From assembly GCF_900109265.1 (NCBI RefSeq), contig NZ_FNZM01000004.1:1-64000 (forward strand): 64,000 nucleotides of DNA, given 5' to 3'. Below are positions 38,944 through 47,897 of the stretch, in pieces. Under the pieces are notes generated by a model. It was not told where the DNA came from. It made no database searches and saw only the letters and a program-made list of their open reading frames with translations. Source of the DNA: Paraburkholderia tropica. Lineage in GTDB: Bacteria; Pseudomonadota; Gammaproteobacteria; Burkholderiales; Burkholderiaceae. The number at the start of each line of letters is the position of its first letter. Position 1 is the first letter of the stretch. A program made the position numbers and the translations under genes.

Positions 38944-38969
38944 GCCCCTGTGACCAGGGGCGTTTTTTT
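38944..38969 (+). terminator. GC hairpin with T-tract, plus-strand sense, between amidase and NHase beta
   Basis: GCCCCTG, loop TGAC, CAGGGGC, then G and seven T on the plus strand. The genes on both sides run on the minus strand, where the hairpin is preceded by seven A and not followed by T. It would stop antisense transcripts, or act in the sense mRNA as a stabilising or processing hairpin ahead of the NHase genes. Confidence 0.7.
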
Positions 38970-38976
38970 ACTGCTG

Positions 38977-40539
38977 TTAGCGGTATGCCCCTTCGCCGGT
39001 TGCCTCGTACGCCTTGGCGGCGCGGAAGACAGTCGCTTCGTCGTAGTGACGGCCGACGAGCATCAGGCCGACCGGCATGCCGTTCACGCCGCCGCAGGGA
39101 AGCGTAAGCGCCGGGTGATGCGTGAAATCGAACGGTGAGGTGTTGAGGGCCATCGGGTGCGACGTCTTCAGTTCGGTTTCGATGGACGTCGACTCGTCCG
39201 GCAACGGCGTGGCCGTCATCGGGGTCGTCGGCATCAGGAGAAGGTCGACATCCTTGAGCAGGTCATCGTATTTCCGTCGGAGTACGCGGCCAGCGTTGAT
39301 GCCGTTGCCGTAGCCTACGTAGCCGATGTGGCGCTTCGCATATTCCGAAATGACGAAAAAGAGCTTCACGCTCGGCGGTGCCTGGTCGATACCCACAGCA
39401 TTGTCGCGAGCCCATTCCATCATCGAAATCGGATACTGGTCATTGCGGGAAATACCGAAGCCATTGCCTTTCAAGACCGTTTCCGTCATGCCGGTCCAGC
39501 CGATTGCGGTCCAGATATCGAATCCGTGCATATGCAGGGGCACAGATACGTCAACGAGCGTGGCGCCGAGCTTTTCCAGCACCTTGGCCGCCGCGCGCAC
39601 TCGCTCGCCTACGGCCGGGTCGCTGCCGGGGACCTCAAACCCTTCCTTGAGCACCCCAATGCGCAGGCCTTTGACGCCTTGGGCCATAGCGGCCTCATAG
39701 TCCGAAGGCTTGACGCCGTGCTGGCGTGCGTCGCTGCCATCCGGGCCGGCGATAACGCTCAACAGCAGCGCGGAGTCGGAGACCGTAGCGGTCATCGGAC
39801 CGACATGGTCAAACGACGCGTCGAGCGGCGCAATGCCCGTGTACGGGACGAGGCCATACGTCGGCTTCAGGCCAACAATGCCGCTGAACGACGCAGGCAT
39901 ACGAATCGAGCCCGCCTGGTCAGCTCCGAGTGCCATATCGACTTCGCCGGACGCGACGAGCACCGCAGAGCCGGACGACGAGCCGCCGGACGAGAAACCG
40001 TCCGCCCACGGGTTCTGGATGCGCCCAGCGACGCTCGTGTGACTACTGCCCGAGAAGCACAGATATTCGCAATGCGCCTTACCGGCTATCTCGCCACCCG
40101 CGGCGAGGATGCGACGAACCACTTCAGCATCGAATTCGGGGACGTAGCCATCGAAGATATTCGAGCCGGCCAGCATGGGAAGCCCGGCGACCGGAATACT
40201 GTCCTTGATGGCAACGCGGCGTCCCGAAAGCGGTCCGGTCTTCGACTCAACGATTGCTGAGCGGACGTACCAAGCGTTGTTGGTGTTTTCCGTGGCAGGA
40301 GGCTCGACGTATTCGCGTCCGACCGGTGCTTTCGGCGCAGCCTCGGCTGCAATCGAGAAGACCGTGTCGTAACTCTTCACGCTCTTCGCCACGACATCAG
40401 CGTAGAAGCCAGCCTCGGACTCGTTCACGCCGAGGCCGAGGTTACGAGAAATCTGGAGAATATCCTCCGGGGTCGGTGCCGGAATGTTGGCAACACTGCT
40501 CTGGGCAGTACCGGAACGGTCGGAGCTACGGGTATTCAC
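38977..40539 (-). CDS. Amidase-signature amidase linked to nitrile hydratase
   Basis: 520 residues. Complete triad: Lys112 in VAIKDS, cis-Ser187 in GGSSSGSA, nucleophile Ser211 in ADQAGSIRMPAS. Close in layout to the enantioselective amidases of Rhodococcus and Pseudomonas that precede NHase genes, with an N-terminal helical extension of ~80 residues. It hydrolyses the amide made by nitrile hydratase to carboxylate and ammonia. First gene of the operon amidase-beta-alpha-accessory-NiCoT; a LysR gene lies upstream on the same strand. Confidence 0.94.
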   Translation of the reverse strand: MNTRSSDRSGTAQSSVANIPAPTPEDILQISRNLGLGVNESEAGFYADVVAKSVKSYDTVFSIAAEAAPKAPVGREYVEPPATENTNNAWYVRSAIVESKTGPLSGRRVAIKDSIPVAGLPMLAGSNIFDGYVPEFDAEVVRRILAAGGEIAGKAHCEYLCFSGSSHTSVAGRIQNPWADGFSSGGSSSGSAVLVASGEVDMALGADQAGSIRMPASFSGIVGLKPTYGLVPYTGIAPLDASFDHVGPMTATVSDSALLLSVIAGPDGSDARQHGVKPSDYEAAMAQGVKGLRIGVLKEGFEVPGSDPAVGERVRAAAKVLEKLGATLVDVSVPLHMHGFDIWTAIGWTGMTETVLKGNGFGISRNDQYPISMMEWARDNAVGIDQAPPSVKLFFVISEYAKRHIGYVGYGNGINAGRVLRRKYDDLLKDVDLLLMPTTPMTATPLPDESTSIETELKTSHPMALNTSPFDFTHHPALTLPCGGVNGMPVGLMLVGRHYDEATVFRAAKAYEATGEGAYR

Positions 40540-40746
40540 TTAAACCTCGCAATGGTGAATGTAGTACATGGTTAAGGCTAGGTCGCGGAGCCCGAGTCAG
40601 ATGGGGCGAGTTCCGACCTTGCTTCCATGCTACGAAGCCAATATGCGAGATGCTTGTCCCGAACGGCCATTCGGAATTGACTGTCGAAGCCAATTTAGGG
40701 GCGGGAGAGCCTGCATCCGGGCGCAAAACACGACCGCCGTTCTACG

Positions 40747-41685
40747 CTAACGCTTCGGGTAGCTCGCCGGGCCGTAGGTTTCTCGCATCCAATGCACGAA
40801 GACCTGCAGCTTCGCTGGCATGCGTGTCCTGTGAGGGTAGTAGAGATAGAACGGGGCGCCGGGAACACAGTGGCGCTCCAAGACCGGCCGCACCATCCCA
40901 CTGCCAAGTGCTGGCTCCGCAAACTGGCGATAAACATAGGCCAGGCCAAGTCCGTCGGCTGCAGCCTCCACTACCGTGCGCATCTCGCTCAGTATGAGAT
41001 TGCCGCCCACGTCCATCGAGAAGGGTGTCTTGCGAGTCCCGAACCTCCATTCGAAGTATCGGCCGCTACCGCCAAACTTCTGACGGATACACCGGTGCCC
41101 GAAGAGGTCATCCGGCGTCCGCGGTGTTCCGTGCTTTAGCAGATAGTCGGGAGACGCGACGACAACCGTCTTCTGCTCGACACCGAGAGGCACTGCGACC
41201 ATGTCCTGTTGCACGGCATGTCCGAGCCTGATGCCTGCGTCGAAGCGAGAGCCCACTATGTCGACGAGACGGTCATCAATCGAAACATCGAAAGTCACCT
41301 CGGGATAGCGCTGCACGAATTCCCGTTGAATCGGACGGATAAAGCACTGATACGCCACATAGGAAGTATTTATTCGAAGTGTCCCGCGCGGAACGTCGAT
41401 GGTCTCCCCGACGTGCTGAACCGACTCCGAAATTCGGTCCAACGCTGGAGCAAGGGACTCGACAAGCTCCGCGCCCCAATCCGTTAGCGCAACGCTCCTG
41501 GTCGTGCGATTGAAAAGTCTGACGTTCAGTTGCTCCTCAAGGTGCTTTATGGTCCTTGAAATAGCTGTCGGAGTGACCTGCAACTCAGCTGCTGCCTGTC
41601 GAAAATTCTGATGCCTAGCGACCGCTTCAAAGGCAATCAATGCGGTCAAGCTCGGTGACGAACCGAGAGCCAAACGTCCACTCAT
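40747..41685 (-). CDS. LysR-family transcriptional regulator
   Basis: 312 residues from the ATG at 41685 behind GAGG; a longer frame to 41955 overlaps the opposite gene. HTH near the N-terminus (ALIAFEAVARHQNFRQAAAE then VTPTAISRTIKHLEEQL), GcvA/CrgA-like substrate-binding domain (GIRLGHAVQQDMVAVPLG). It lies 207 bases upstream of the nitrile operon on the same strand and is divergent from the SDR at 41818, so it may control either. Confidence 0.88.
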   Translation of the reverse strand: MSGRLALGSSPSLTALIAFEAVARHQNFRQAAAELQVTPTAISRTIKHLEEQLNVRLFNRTTRSVALTDWGAELVESLAPALDRISESVQHVGETIDVPRGTLRINTSYVAYQCFIRPIQREFVQRYPEVTFDVSIDDRLVDIVGSRFDAGIRLGHAVQQDMVAVPLGVEQKTVVVASPDYLLKHGTPRTPDDLFGHRCIRQKFGGSGRYFEWRFGTRKTPFSMDVGGNLILSEMRTVVEAAADGLGLAYVYRQFAEPALGSGMVRPVLERHCVPGAPFYLYYPHRTRMPAKLQVFVHWMRETYGPASYPKR

Positions 41686-41817
41686 AGCGGCCTCATTGTG
41701 AATTTTTTGTTCATAATGAGTGTAGTCTCGCGATGATTCCCTCGCCACCCCGAACCTCCTACCCTTGCCACACGCTCGCAACAGCGAGTTCTTCAACATC
41801 AGTGCAAGGAGTAGAAA

Positions 41818-42483
41818 TTGAAAACTTATCTCGTGATTGGCGCCGGCCCTGGAATCGGTCTGGCAACCGCTCAAAAATTCGCGGCTGAGGGATATCGCGT
41901 CGTACTCGCAGCACGTGCGGAAAGCAAGCTGAAGGACGCCATTACCTCGCTGCATGAAGCGGGAGCCAACATCTCATTCGCTACGGTTGACGCAGCAGAC
42001 CCGCACGCTGTCGAGCAACTGATTCGGCAATTCGGCGATGACCTTGCGGTAGTTCACTACAACGCTGGCGTTCTCCACTACGATGCGAGCGGCGCACTTC
42101 GGACTGCGCCGCTGGAGTCAGAGAGCGTTGAAAGCCTGCAGAGCGAAGCCACAATCAACCTCGTCAGCGCCCTGGCTGCTGTCAAGGCAGCCCGCGAGTT
42201 GTTCGCCCACCGCGGAGGCACAATACTTCTCACCGGCGGCGGATTCGGCATCGAGCCCACCGCGTCGTTCATCAACATCAGCGTCGCAAAGGCAGGCCTC
42301 CGTGCGGCTGCGAAAGCGCTGTTCGAGCCGTTGCGCGCCATCAACGTCCACCTCGCGACGGTTACGGTAGCCACTCTCGTCTCGCCGGAATCCGAGAAGT
42401 CGCGTGAAATCGGGGCGACTTTCTGGGAGCTGCATAACCAACCCGAGCAAGCCGCGTGGGACTGGGAACGAATCGTGAATTAA
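41818..42483 (+). CDS. Short SDR-family oxidoreductase with altered active site
   Basis: 221 residues. The start is a TTG at 41818 behind AAGGAG (MKTYLVIGAGPGIG). Rossmann motif GAGPGIG and YNAGVLHYDAS in place of NNAG. The active-site pattern reads FINISVAKAGLRAA: the Lys is kept but the usual Tyr four residues before it is Ile. The protein is short for an SDR. Divergent from the LysR gene by ~130 bases. Substrate unknown; catalysis by the standard Tyr-Lys mechanism is doubtful. Confidence 0.85.
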   Translation: MKTYLVIGAGPGIGLATAQKFAAEGYRVVLAARAESKLKDAITSLHEAGANISFATVDAADPHAVEQLIRQFGDDLAVVHYNAGVLHYDASGALRTAPLESESVESLQSEATINLVSALAAVKAARELFAHRGGTILLTGGGFGIEPTASFINISVAKAGLRAAAKALFEPLRAINVHLATVTVATLVSPESEKSREIGATFWELHNQPEQAAWDWERIVN

Positions 42484-42794
42484 CAGCGCACAAACTGCTT
42501 TTCAGCGTGCGGGGAAATCGATGCCTACTAAGGCGAGCTTTAGTGAGTACCCGCACCAATCCTGCATGTCTGTGCCAAGCAATAGAAATTGGCGTTCCTA
42601 GTCAAGCAGTTCCGAATTTGCATATCTACGATGCATTTCACGTCATGATGTGCGGAGCGTCTCTTCAACCCTGTCACCTGTGACGAGCGCGCGACAACCA
42701 TTGCGCGCTGAAGTTTTGTATCTCGTTCCGGTACCAACGAAATTGCACTCGTTCAGTACGGACTCTCGAACTAAAACTACTTACAGGTGAAATC
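42484..42794. other. Intergenic stretch, nothing recognised
   Basis: 311 bases, AT-richer, with the promoter of the DUF1097 gene (AGGTG ribosome site at its end). No RNA gene or repeat noticed. Confidence 0.3.
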
Positions 42795-43328
42795 ATGAAG
42801 GTCCGCTTCTCTATCAACCTCGGCATCTGGATTGGGCTGACGACAGCGATTTACGTTTGGCTATATCTGATGAGCCCGCTAGCCGCCGGCGGCGTCTTGC
42901 CCTGCTCCTTCATCGCGTTGCCGATTTTTCTGAACGGCGGCGGGAAGCTGGAGCAAATGCCCAACCACCTGACGAGTGCATTGCTCGGTGTTGTCTGGGG
43001 ACTCGCCTATATCAAGCTCAGCGCAGTTCTCTCCCTCCTGCACTTCGCGTCCAGCACCGCCCTGGTGATTGCTGTCTTCATCGCCACGTCGGTCTTGTGC
43101 TCCGTGCACGGCATTTTTAAGCCGTTTGGATTGTTCTGTAGCATCCCAATGATGTTCGGTGCCATTGCGAGCACCTTCTTTGCCGGCGCCGACAAATGGC
43201 TCTATGTCATGTTGACGTTGTGCCTCGGCATCTTGCTCGGCTACGTTAACATCTCGGGCGCACGCTTCCTGGACGAGAACGGTCGATGGATGTTTCTCCG
43301 TAACCGAATGAAGCGGACGGCCATCTAA
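42795..43328 (+). CDS. DUF1097 inner-membrane protein
   Basis: 177 residues with five to six hydrophobic segments, resembling the DUF1097 family (YcdZ-like): WIGLTTAIYVWLYLMSPLAA at the start, GGVLPCSFIALPIFLNGGG, and a late GILLGYVNISGARFL. The C-terminus is short and basic (RWMFLRNRMKRTAI), probably cytoplasmic. Function unknown. Lies between an SDR gene and a convergent quinone oxidoreductase gene; no operon partner is clear. Confidence 0.8.
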   Translation: MKVRFSINLGIWIGLTTAIYVWLYLMSPLAAGGVLPCSFIALPIFLNGGGKLEQMPNHLTSALLGVVWGLAYIKLSAVLSLLHFASSTALVIAVFIATSVLCSVHGIFKPFGLFCSIPMMFGAIASTFFAGADKWLYVMLTLCLGILLGYVNISGARFLDENGRWMFLRNRMKRTAI

Positions 43329-43382
43329 CGAACCTGTCGTCAACGCTCCTGTCACCAGCGGGAGGAGCGTTGCGACGTACCA

Positions 43383-44363
43383 TCAAGGGGTGACAACGAC
43401 CTTTCCTATGCGCTCTCTGTCAGCAAGTGCAGCGAAAGCAGCTTCCGCTTCTTGCAACGCATAGCTTTGACGAACTGGTGGCTTGAGGTGGCCATCGACG
43501 AGGTGCTGAAAAATTATTCTCGTCACTGCCAATGCATCATCTGGATTGGAGTTCACGAAGTATCTGACGTCGACACCTACCAGACTTGCCGACTTGAGCA
43601 GCGCCAGATTGACTGGGAGCGTCGGTATCGCCCCCGCGGCAAACCCTATGACGAGATGCCTGCCTCCCTTCGTCAATGTGCGAAAGACCGACTCGAAATC
43701 TGCCCCTCCGACAGGGTCTACAACCACGTCTATCGAGCCGTCGACACCGATGGTGCGCAACTGTTCGCGTAGTGTGATGCTGTCCGGCGTGTGCACAACA
43801 ACGTGTCCGACTCCAAGCTCAGATACCCGCGCTGCCTTCGCTGCAGATGAGACTACTGCTATCACTCGCGCACCCTGTAGATGTGCTATCTGGATAGCAG
43901 CCTGTCCCACCCCACCTGCGGCACCCAATACCAAAACGGTCTCGTCGCGCCGTAGCACCCCACGCACCTTCAATGCGTAGTAGGCAGTCAAGTAGTCGAC
44001 CAGAACTGCAGACGCTACTTCTGCTGCGAGGCCATCTGGCACCACGGTCGCGTCCTTTGCTGCTGCGACTGCAAATTCAGCCAACCCTCCCCCGAATTGC
44101 CAAACCGCGATTCGTTGGCCGACAGCGAGGGTGGTGACACCCTCCCCAATCGCCTCGATAGTCCCTACGATTTCGCCCCCAGGCACATACGGGAATTCCG
44201 GTTTTATCTGATACCGGCCTTGCACAATCAGGCCATCTACAAATCCGAGAGCAGTCGCCTCGCAGCGAAGCAAAACTTCGCCGCGAGATGGCGCTGGCAG
44301 CTCAGTCGACTCGATAGAAAATGTGAGGGGACTTCCCAAACTGTTCACCACCGCGCGACGCAT
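43383..44363 (-). CDS. Zinc-free quinone oxidoreductase-like MDR enzyme
   Basis: 326 residues of the medium-chain dehydrogenase family: LLRCEATALGFVDGLIVQG near 30, VPGGEIVGTIEAIGEGV, and the NAD(P) loop VLGAAGGVGQAAIQIAHLQG. Zn ligands are absent. Similar to NADPH:quinone oxidoreductases and enoyl reductase modules. Second such enzyme in the window (see 16727), with low mutual similarity outside the motifs. Convergent with the DUF1097 gene. Substrate not known. Confidence 0.87.
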   Translation of the reverse strand: MRRAVVNSLGSPLTFSIESTELPAPSRGEVLLRCEATALGFVDGLIVQGRYQIKPEFPYVPGGEIVGTIEAIGEGVTTLAVGQRIAVWQFGGGLAEFAVAAAKDATVVPDGLAAEVASAVLVDYLTAYYALKVRGVLRRDETVLVLGAAGGVGQAAIQIAHLQGARVIAVVSSAAKAARVSELGVGHVVVHTPDSITLREQLRTIGVDGSIDVVVDPVGGADFESVFRTLTKGGRHLVIGFAAGAIPTLPVNLALLKSASLVGVDVRYFVNSNPDDALAVTRIIFQHLVDGHLKPPVRQSYALQEAEAAFAALADRERIGKVVVTP

Positions 44364-45035
44364 TCCGTGCCTCCTGAGCGCTTGATGTGCCGGTGAGTTC
44401 CTTCGCGGTCTCTGCCCTAACGACGACTAGACCAGCGTGCTCCACACAACAGAGTAGCGGATTGGCCCTTCGCGATTGTGCGCATTTTCACGGACGATTG
44501 GGAGCAAACAGCACAACCTGCGAGTGCAAGTGGAGCGTCATACAGCAATCGTTGTCGATTACTTGTGCGCAAAGGCGTCCTTTCGTGGCCCAAGCCGCTC
44601 AATCCGCTTAGTTGTGCGGCAGTGGGAGCACAGAGCCTCGAAGCACGAGTTTCACTGGCAATACAACGTGCGTCACGCGTTTTTCTGCATCAAATGCCAG
44701 TGACTGGAGAGCAGCCACGGCTGCTCGCGCTTGCTCGTCTGTATCCTGTCGGACCGTCGAGAGCGAATAAGCACAGCATTGTTGGCAGGAAGACCGATTT
44801 CCCAGCGGGCTTTTTTGTGATACTGAGTTCGTAGGCAGACATTGGCCAAGCAAGCTGGCGTCGATTCAATCGCACGCGACGTAGCCATCAAATTCTGTTG
44901 CCTTGTAAAGCTCATTTGCGGTACTGAGCTTGGTACACCGAAGATGAGTCCATTGCTTCCGTCGCGGAAAAATAGTGGAGATGGCAAGCCAACGCACTCG
45001 TCGACGGTCTACCAGACTTCGGCGCTGCAAGGTGT
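44364..45035. other. Non-coding region with a regulator remnant
   Basis: 672 bases. Apart from the LacI-type remnant (44608-44760) I see no gene. It marks the change from catabolic genes to small unknown genes. Confidence 0.4.
44608..44760 (-). pseudogene. LacI-family regulator, C-terminal remnant
   Basis: About 50 residues (STVRQDTDEQARAAVAALQS ... VVLPVKLVLRGSVLPLPHN) match the last strand and helix of LacI/GalR-type sugar or effector-binding domains (normally LTTVRQD ... LPxxLVxRxS). No HTH or rest of the domain precedes it; upstream sequence is not similar in any frame. A deletion relic, so this segment has been rearranged. Confidence 0.6.
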
Positions 45036-45479
45036 TCAGCACCAGGGGTAGTATATGAACTGGTTCCGCTTCCTCAACTGGAGCTTAAAATTCTCTGGCT
45101 CTGGCTCCGAAGGATGGACCTTCACCAGCTCGGCCGGAAGATGAAATACAGCCACACGGAAATGGACATCAGCTTTAGTATCGTACGGAAGAGGGTTGGC
45201 AAAGTCGAAACGTGAGAACGTACAAAATAGCCTCATCCAATCGTACATCTGCGCGTCTTGCATGAGCGCAGCCAACAATCCACCCTCTGCATCCTCGAAA
45301 GGAAACGCCATCTTACAGCGCCCTTTTGCCGTTTCGACGCATAGCTTGTGTTCATCCATCGCGAAAACAGCTGCTGCTATTGTCGCGGGATGCGTCGCAG
45401 CGAGCAGCCTGGTTTCAGCGCCAAGCAGTTCCCCAATCCATACTTTGCGTGAGTTAGGGTAGAACCTCAGCTTCAACAT
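45036..45479 (-). CDS. Hypothetical protein
   Basis: 147 residues starting MLKLRFYPNSRKVWIGELLG, with a strong AGGAGGT ribosome site just upstream. No signal or membrane segment; mixed alpha/beta composition with several aromatic and Cys residues and a basic C-terminus (FKLQLRKRNQFIYYPWC). No family recognised. It is the first of three unlinked small minus-strand genes in the variable zone before the transposition genes and could be a passenger or immunity-type gene; that is only a guess from position. Confidence 0.6.
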   Translation of the reverse strand: MLKLRFYPNSRKVWIGELLGAETRLLAATHPATIAAAVFAMDEHKLCVETAKGRCKMAFPFEDAEGGLLAALMQDAQMYDWMRLFCTFSRFDFANPLPYDTKADVHFRVAVFHLPAELVKVHPSEPEPENFKLQLRKRNQFIYYPWC

Positions 45480-45531
45480 TTGACCTCCTGAGTCGCACTA
45501 CTTTGGCTCGATTGCCCACGCTTTGTATTCG

Positions 45532-45912
45532 TCACAACGCAGCGATTACCTTCCTGAGAATCGTGACGGCATCGTCATCGGGTGCATATGTCGTAGGCTC
45601 GGCATTCCAGCTCGGAAAATCATACGTCTGGATACTCGCGCGCGCGGTGCCGTTGCGAGCGTGTATGTCAAGCCTCACGACTGGCATGACATCGTTCCCA
45701 ACTTTCCGTGCCACGACCACGGTCATGCAATCACCACTCGGGCGAGCAGCGCCATATCGCTCCTCGCACATCTCCAGTACCTTTTCCGCCTCTTCAAGGA
45801 TGCCGAAAGGCTCTCTCCCGTAAGGGGTCACGCTGCCCTCAATTTCGCAGAGAAGTGGCAACGGGGACTCACCGGCGAAATACTCTCCGTCATAAATCGA
45901 GATTATTTTCAT
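45532..45912 (-). CDS. Hypothetical protein
   Basis: 126 residues from the ATG at 45912 (MKIISIYDGEYFAGESPLPL), chosen because GGAGGC lies 7 bases ahead; the frame remains open to 46056. Acidic, soluble, ending AVTILRKVIAAL. No family recognised. Neighbour of two other unknown small genes on the same strand, with 52 bases to the next. Confidence 0.55.
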   Translation of the reverse strand: MKIISIYDGEYFAGESPLPLLCEIEGSVTPYGREPFGILEEAEKVLEMCEERYGAARPSGDCMTVVVARKVGNDVMPVVRLDIHARNGTARASIQTYDFPSWNAEPTTYAPDDDAVTILRKVIAAL

Positions 45913-46169
45913 GCTTCTGCCTCCAAGAGGCCTAGTGGCGACAACCACGGAACTGCGGAACTGTTCGAAAGTAAGGGCCGGTCCATTTGGGTCGAAGAAC
46001 GCTCTTGCAGGATGTACGCCCCCAGTCAGCGCCGAGAATGAGGCGATGTCCACCACAAAGCTTTGATTGCAGTGTATTGACCTCCTCTTTCAATTACCAA
46101 GAAATCGCAAGTGCTCTCCTACAAAAAGACCAGCCGGAGCCTGTCCCATGATTGGTTCATCGCTGCTGT

Positions 46170-46625
46170 CTACGATAAAACTCGTACCGCCTCATCATGC
46201 ACGTGGATAGCAAACCCACATGCCTCCTTCACTCCGACTTCTGGCAAAAGCGGGCTAGCAGACGATACCCATCTTGCGAGCAGCAAAAAAACACGCCGTT
46301 CATCTTCTCTCGCTCCCAATTTCATCATCCCAATCTTCATAACATCATTACTTTGATGTTCGTAGTCCTCTATATTCTTGCCGGACTTCTCAGCGATTTC
46401 ACAGCAACAAAAGTATGCGGACTCGAACGCACATCGAAGTCGTGTATGAACTGACAGTGCTGAGTTGTGCGCGTCCCTGAGACACGCTGTGCTAATAGAA
46501 AGCCGCGGCCGCATTGCCTCAACCTTCGGCGGACGCCCCCTAATGAGTCTCCCTATCAACCAACCCAGTGCCGCGCACGAGATTAGTATCACCGTCGCCA
46601 ATATGAGGTCGCCGTACACGTACAT
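46170..46625 (-). CDS. Hypothetical protein with N-terminal membrane anchor
   Basis: 151 residues. The N-terminus YGDLILATVILISCAALGWL is one transmembrane segment, followed by a basic RGRPPK stretch (cytoplasmic side) and a soluble domain with a Cys cluster (YFCCCEIAE). No family recognised. Ribosome site weak. In the same variable zone as 45036 and 45532. Confidence 0.5.
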   Translation of the reverse strand: MYVYGDLILATVILISCAALGWLIGRLIRGRPPKVEAMRPRLSISTACLRDAHNSALSVHTRLRCAFESAYFCCCEIAEKSGKNIEDYEHQSNDVMKIGMMKLGAREDERRVFLLLARWVSSASPLLPEVGVKEACGFAIHVHDEAVRVLS

Positions 46626-46997
46626 AAGGTACCGTCCACTCTTCGACTTCCGTTCTTACCTATGCCGACGCGGTTCCTGACATTTGCGCCTCAGGCTGCC
46701 CGCGCCACGGGTGGGTCTTGGTGGCATTTCTTCTTTGCCCGCAGGCGCGACCGCTATGCCTCGCAGCACAAGGCCCGACACACTCTGGCAGCAAAGCGTG
46801 GGCGTTCGACCTATTGCCAAACTCTTGCGAGCTCAGTGTTGTGTTCTTAAACCCGGATTGCGTACGAGACATATGCGGCGTCGCCGCCAATGTTGACGAT
46901 TTCAACTGTTCCCACAGTCCTGCGGCCCGCAGAACTCCCGGACGGGAGCAGTTCTGCGGTTATCTTCAGCATCTCCGCTCCTTATAAGGCAGCGCGG
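46626..46997. other. Non-coding region with a hairpin
   Basis: About 370 bases with no supported gene; a strong hairpin lies at 46927-46959 and the paired operators begin at 46998. Confidence 0.3.
46927..46959. repeat. Strong inverted repeat (hairpin)
   Basis: CCGCAGAACT ... AGTTCTGCGG arms with an inner CTCCCG/CGGGAG stem, giving about 15 paired bases. No T-tract follows on either strand, so it is not a clear intrinsic terminator. It precedes the operator pair at 46998-47041 by 40 bases. Confidence 0.5.
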
Positions 46998-47041
46998 CAT
47001 AATCTCATATATGAGACGATAGTCTCATATATGAGATTATG
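46998..47041. promoter_or_regulatory. Double palindromic operator (two TCTCATATATGAGA sites)
   Basis: Two 20-base arms in perfect inverted repeat around GATA; each arm itself holds the 14-bp palindrome TCTCATATATGAGA. The pair lies just before a 36-residue plus-strand ORF. A third copy lies at 47488-47505 in front of the DUF6471 gene. The spacing (24 bp centre to centre) suits cooperative binding on one DNA face. Confidence 0.75.
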
Positions 47042-47072
47042 CAAATACATACAAATTGGAGGGCGAGCCCGA

Positions 47073-47183
47073 ATGCAGGCGCTCTTGATGCGCCTTTGCG
47101 GTGAGAAATGGGGCGCGAAGAAAAGGAGACTTAAAACCTACGCGCGGCAAAACGAAGTGGCGCGAGCAAAAGGGTTGGCGTAG
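47073..47183 (+). CDS. 36-residue basic peptide ORF downstream of the double operator
   Basis: MQALLMRLCGEKWGAKKRRL is followed by KTYARQNEVARAKGLA: strongly basic, with GGAGGG 11 bases before the ATG. It begins 32 bases after the double operator and runs convergently into the DUF6471 gene (gap 12 bases). Short, so coding status is uncertain, but the placement of operator, ribosome site and ORF is consistent. It could be a DNA- or RNA-binding peptide or a toxin-like peptide; I cannot tell. Confidence 0.4.
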   Translation: MQALLMRLCGEKWGAKKRRLKTYARQNEVARAKGLA

Positions 47184-47195
47184 GCCGCGCTCCAG

Positions 47196-47426
47196 CTAGC
47201 GCACGTCGGTCAGGTCCACGCGAAAGTCAGTTCGGCCAAGCGCCAGCATGGCCTGCAGGTAGAAGGCAAAACTAAAACTCCCGCGTGAAAGCTTGCTTGC
47301 GATTGAGCGTTCGGTTTCGGATACGCCAATTTGAGCCATCGCAGCGGCAAGCTGACGGTATGTCACGCCTTGGCGAGCAAGTTCGGCCCGAAGCACATTC
47401 CCCGCGATTTGGTACCAGTCCGCCAT
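47196..47426 (-). CDS. DUF6471 helix-turn-helix-like regulator
   Basis: 76 residues from the ATG at 47426 (MADWYQIAGNVLRAELARQG). The pattern VLRAELARQGVTYRQLAAAM, then GVSETERSIASKLSRGSFSF and FYLQAMLALG is that of DUF6471, a small lambda-repressor-like HTH family. A TTG seven codons upstream is also possible; the best ribosome site, AAGGAGG near 47466, fits neither well. A copy of the 14-bp palindrome (47488-47505) lies in its promoter and two more face it at 47 kb, so autoregulation and control of the 36-residue ORF is the simplest reading. Confidence 0.7.
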   Translation of the reverse strand: MADWYQIAGNVLRAELARQGVTYRQLAAAMAQIGVSETERSIASKLSRGSFSFAFYLQAMLALGRTDFRVDLTDVR

Positions 47427-47897
47427 CCGCCTGTGACCTGATTGCAAAAGGCGGATTATTCCTTGCCTCCTTCGTATACGCTTCTATAATCTCATATATG
47501 AGATTTTTACGCCATATACGAGTTTCGTCTTATCTCAAAAGTAGATGCTTACGCGCGTGGACGCTGTCGATAGACCGTCGTTCCGCGTAAGGAGCTGCAG
47601 ATGACCGAGTTCCACTTCTTTACAACACTCTCTGCGTTTCGGCGACGACGACGGATTGCGCTTGTGTAACCGCCACCGCATTCACGTCGGCGAAGGGGAT
47701 TTCTTTAGGTTCGTCTCGCCTGCGTCCCACCTCGGCAACAACCTCCGTGCCAACTCACGTGCCAAAGGCCCCACTTTGTCTAAAGAGAACTGGCCCCGCC
47801 ACGCCCGCCCGTAAATTTTAGGAAAAATTCATGCGGACATTTCTCGCTATATGTCCTGAGCACATATCGCTCAAGAACATTCACTACGGGAGTTGTC
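47427..47897. other. Region between DUF6471 gene and tnsA
   Basis: 471 bases holding the third operator copy, the tnsA promoter, and probably the tnsA-proximal transposon end. A TGTC at 47777 and a TGTCCTGA-N6-ATCGCTC site at 47852-47872 are candidates for the end and a TnsB site. Confidence 0.4.
47488..47505. promoter_or_regulatory. Third TCTCATATATGAGA operator, DUF6471 promoter
   Basis: AATCTCATATATGAGATT, an 18-bp perfect palindrome identical in its core to the two sites at 46998-47041. It lies 60 bases upstream of the DUF6471 start, where a repressor would overlap the promoter. Confidence 0.7.

Noticed and set aside
39157..40260. 367-codon plus-strand frame over the NHase-linked amidase
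   Set aside because: Antisense shadow of an amidase with a complete catalytic triad.
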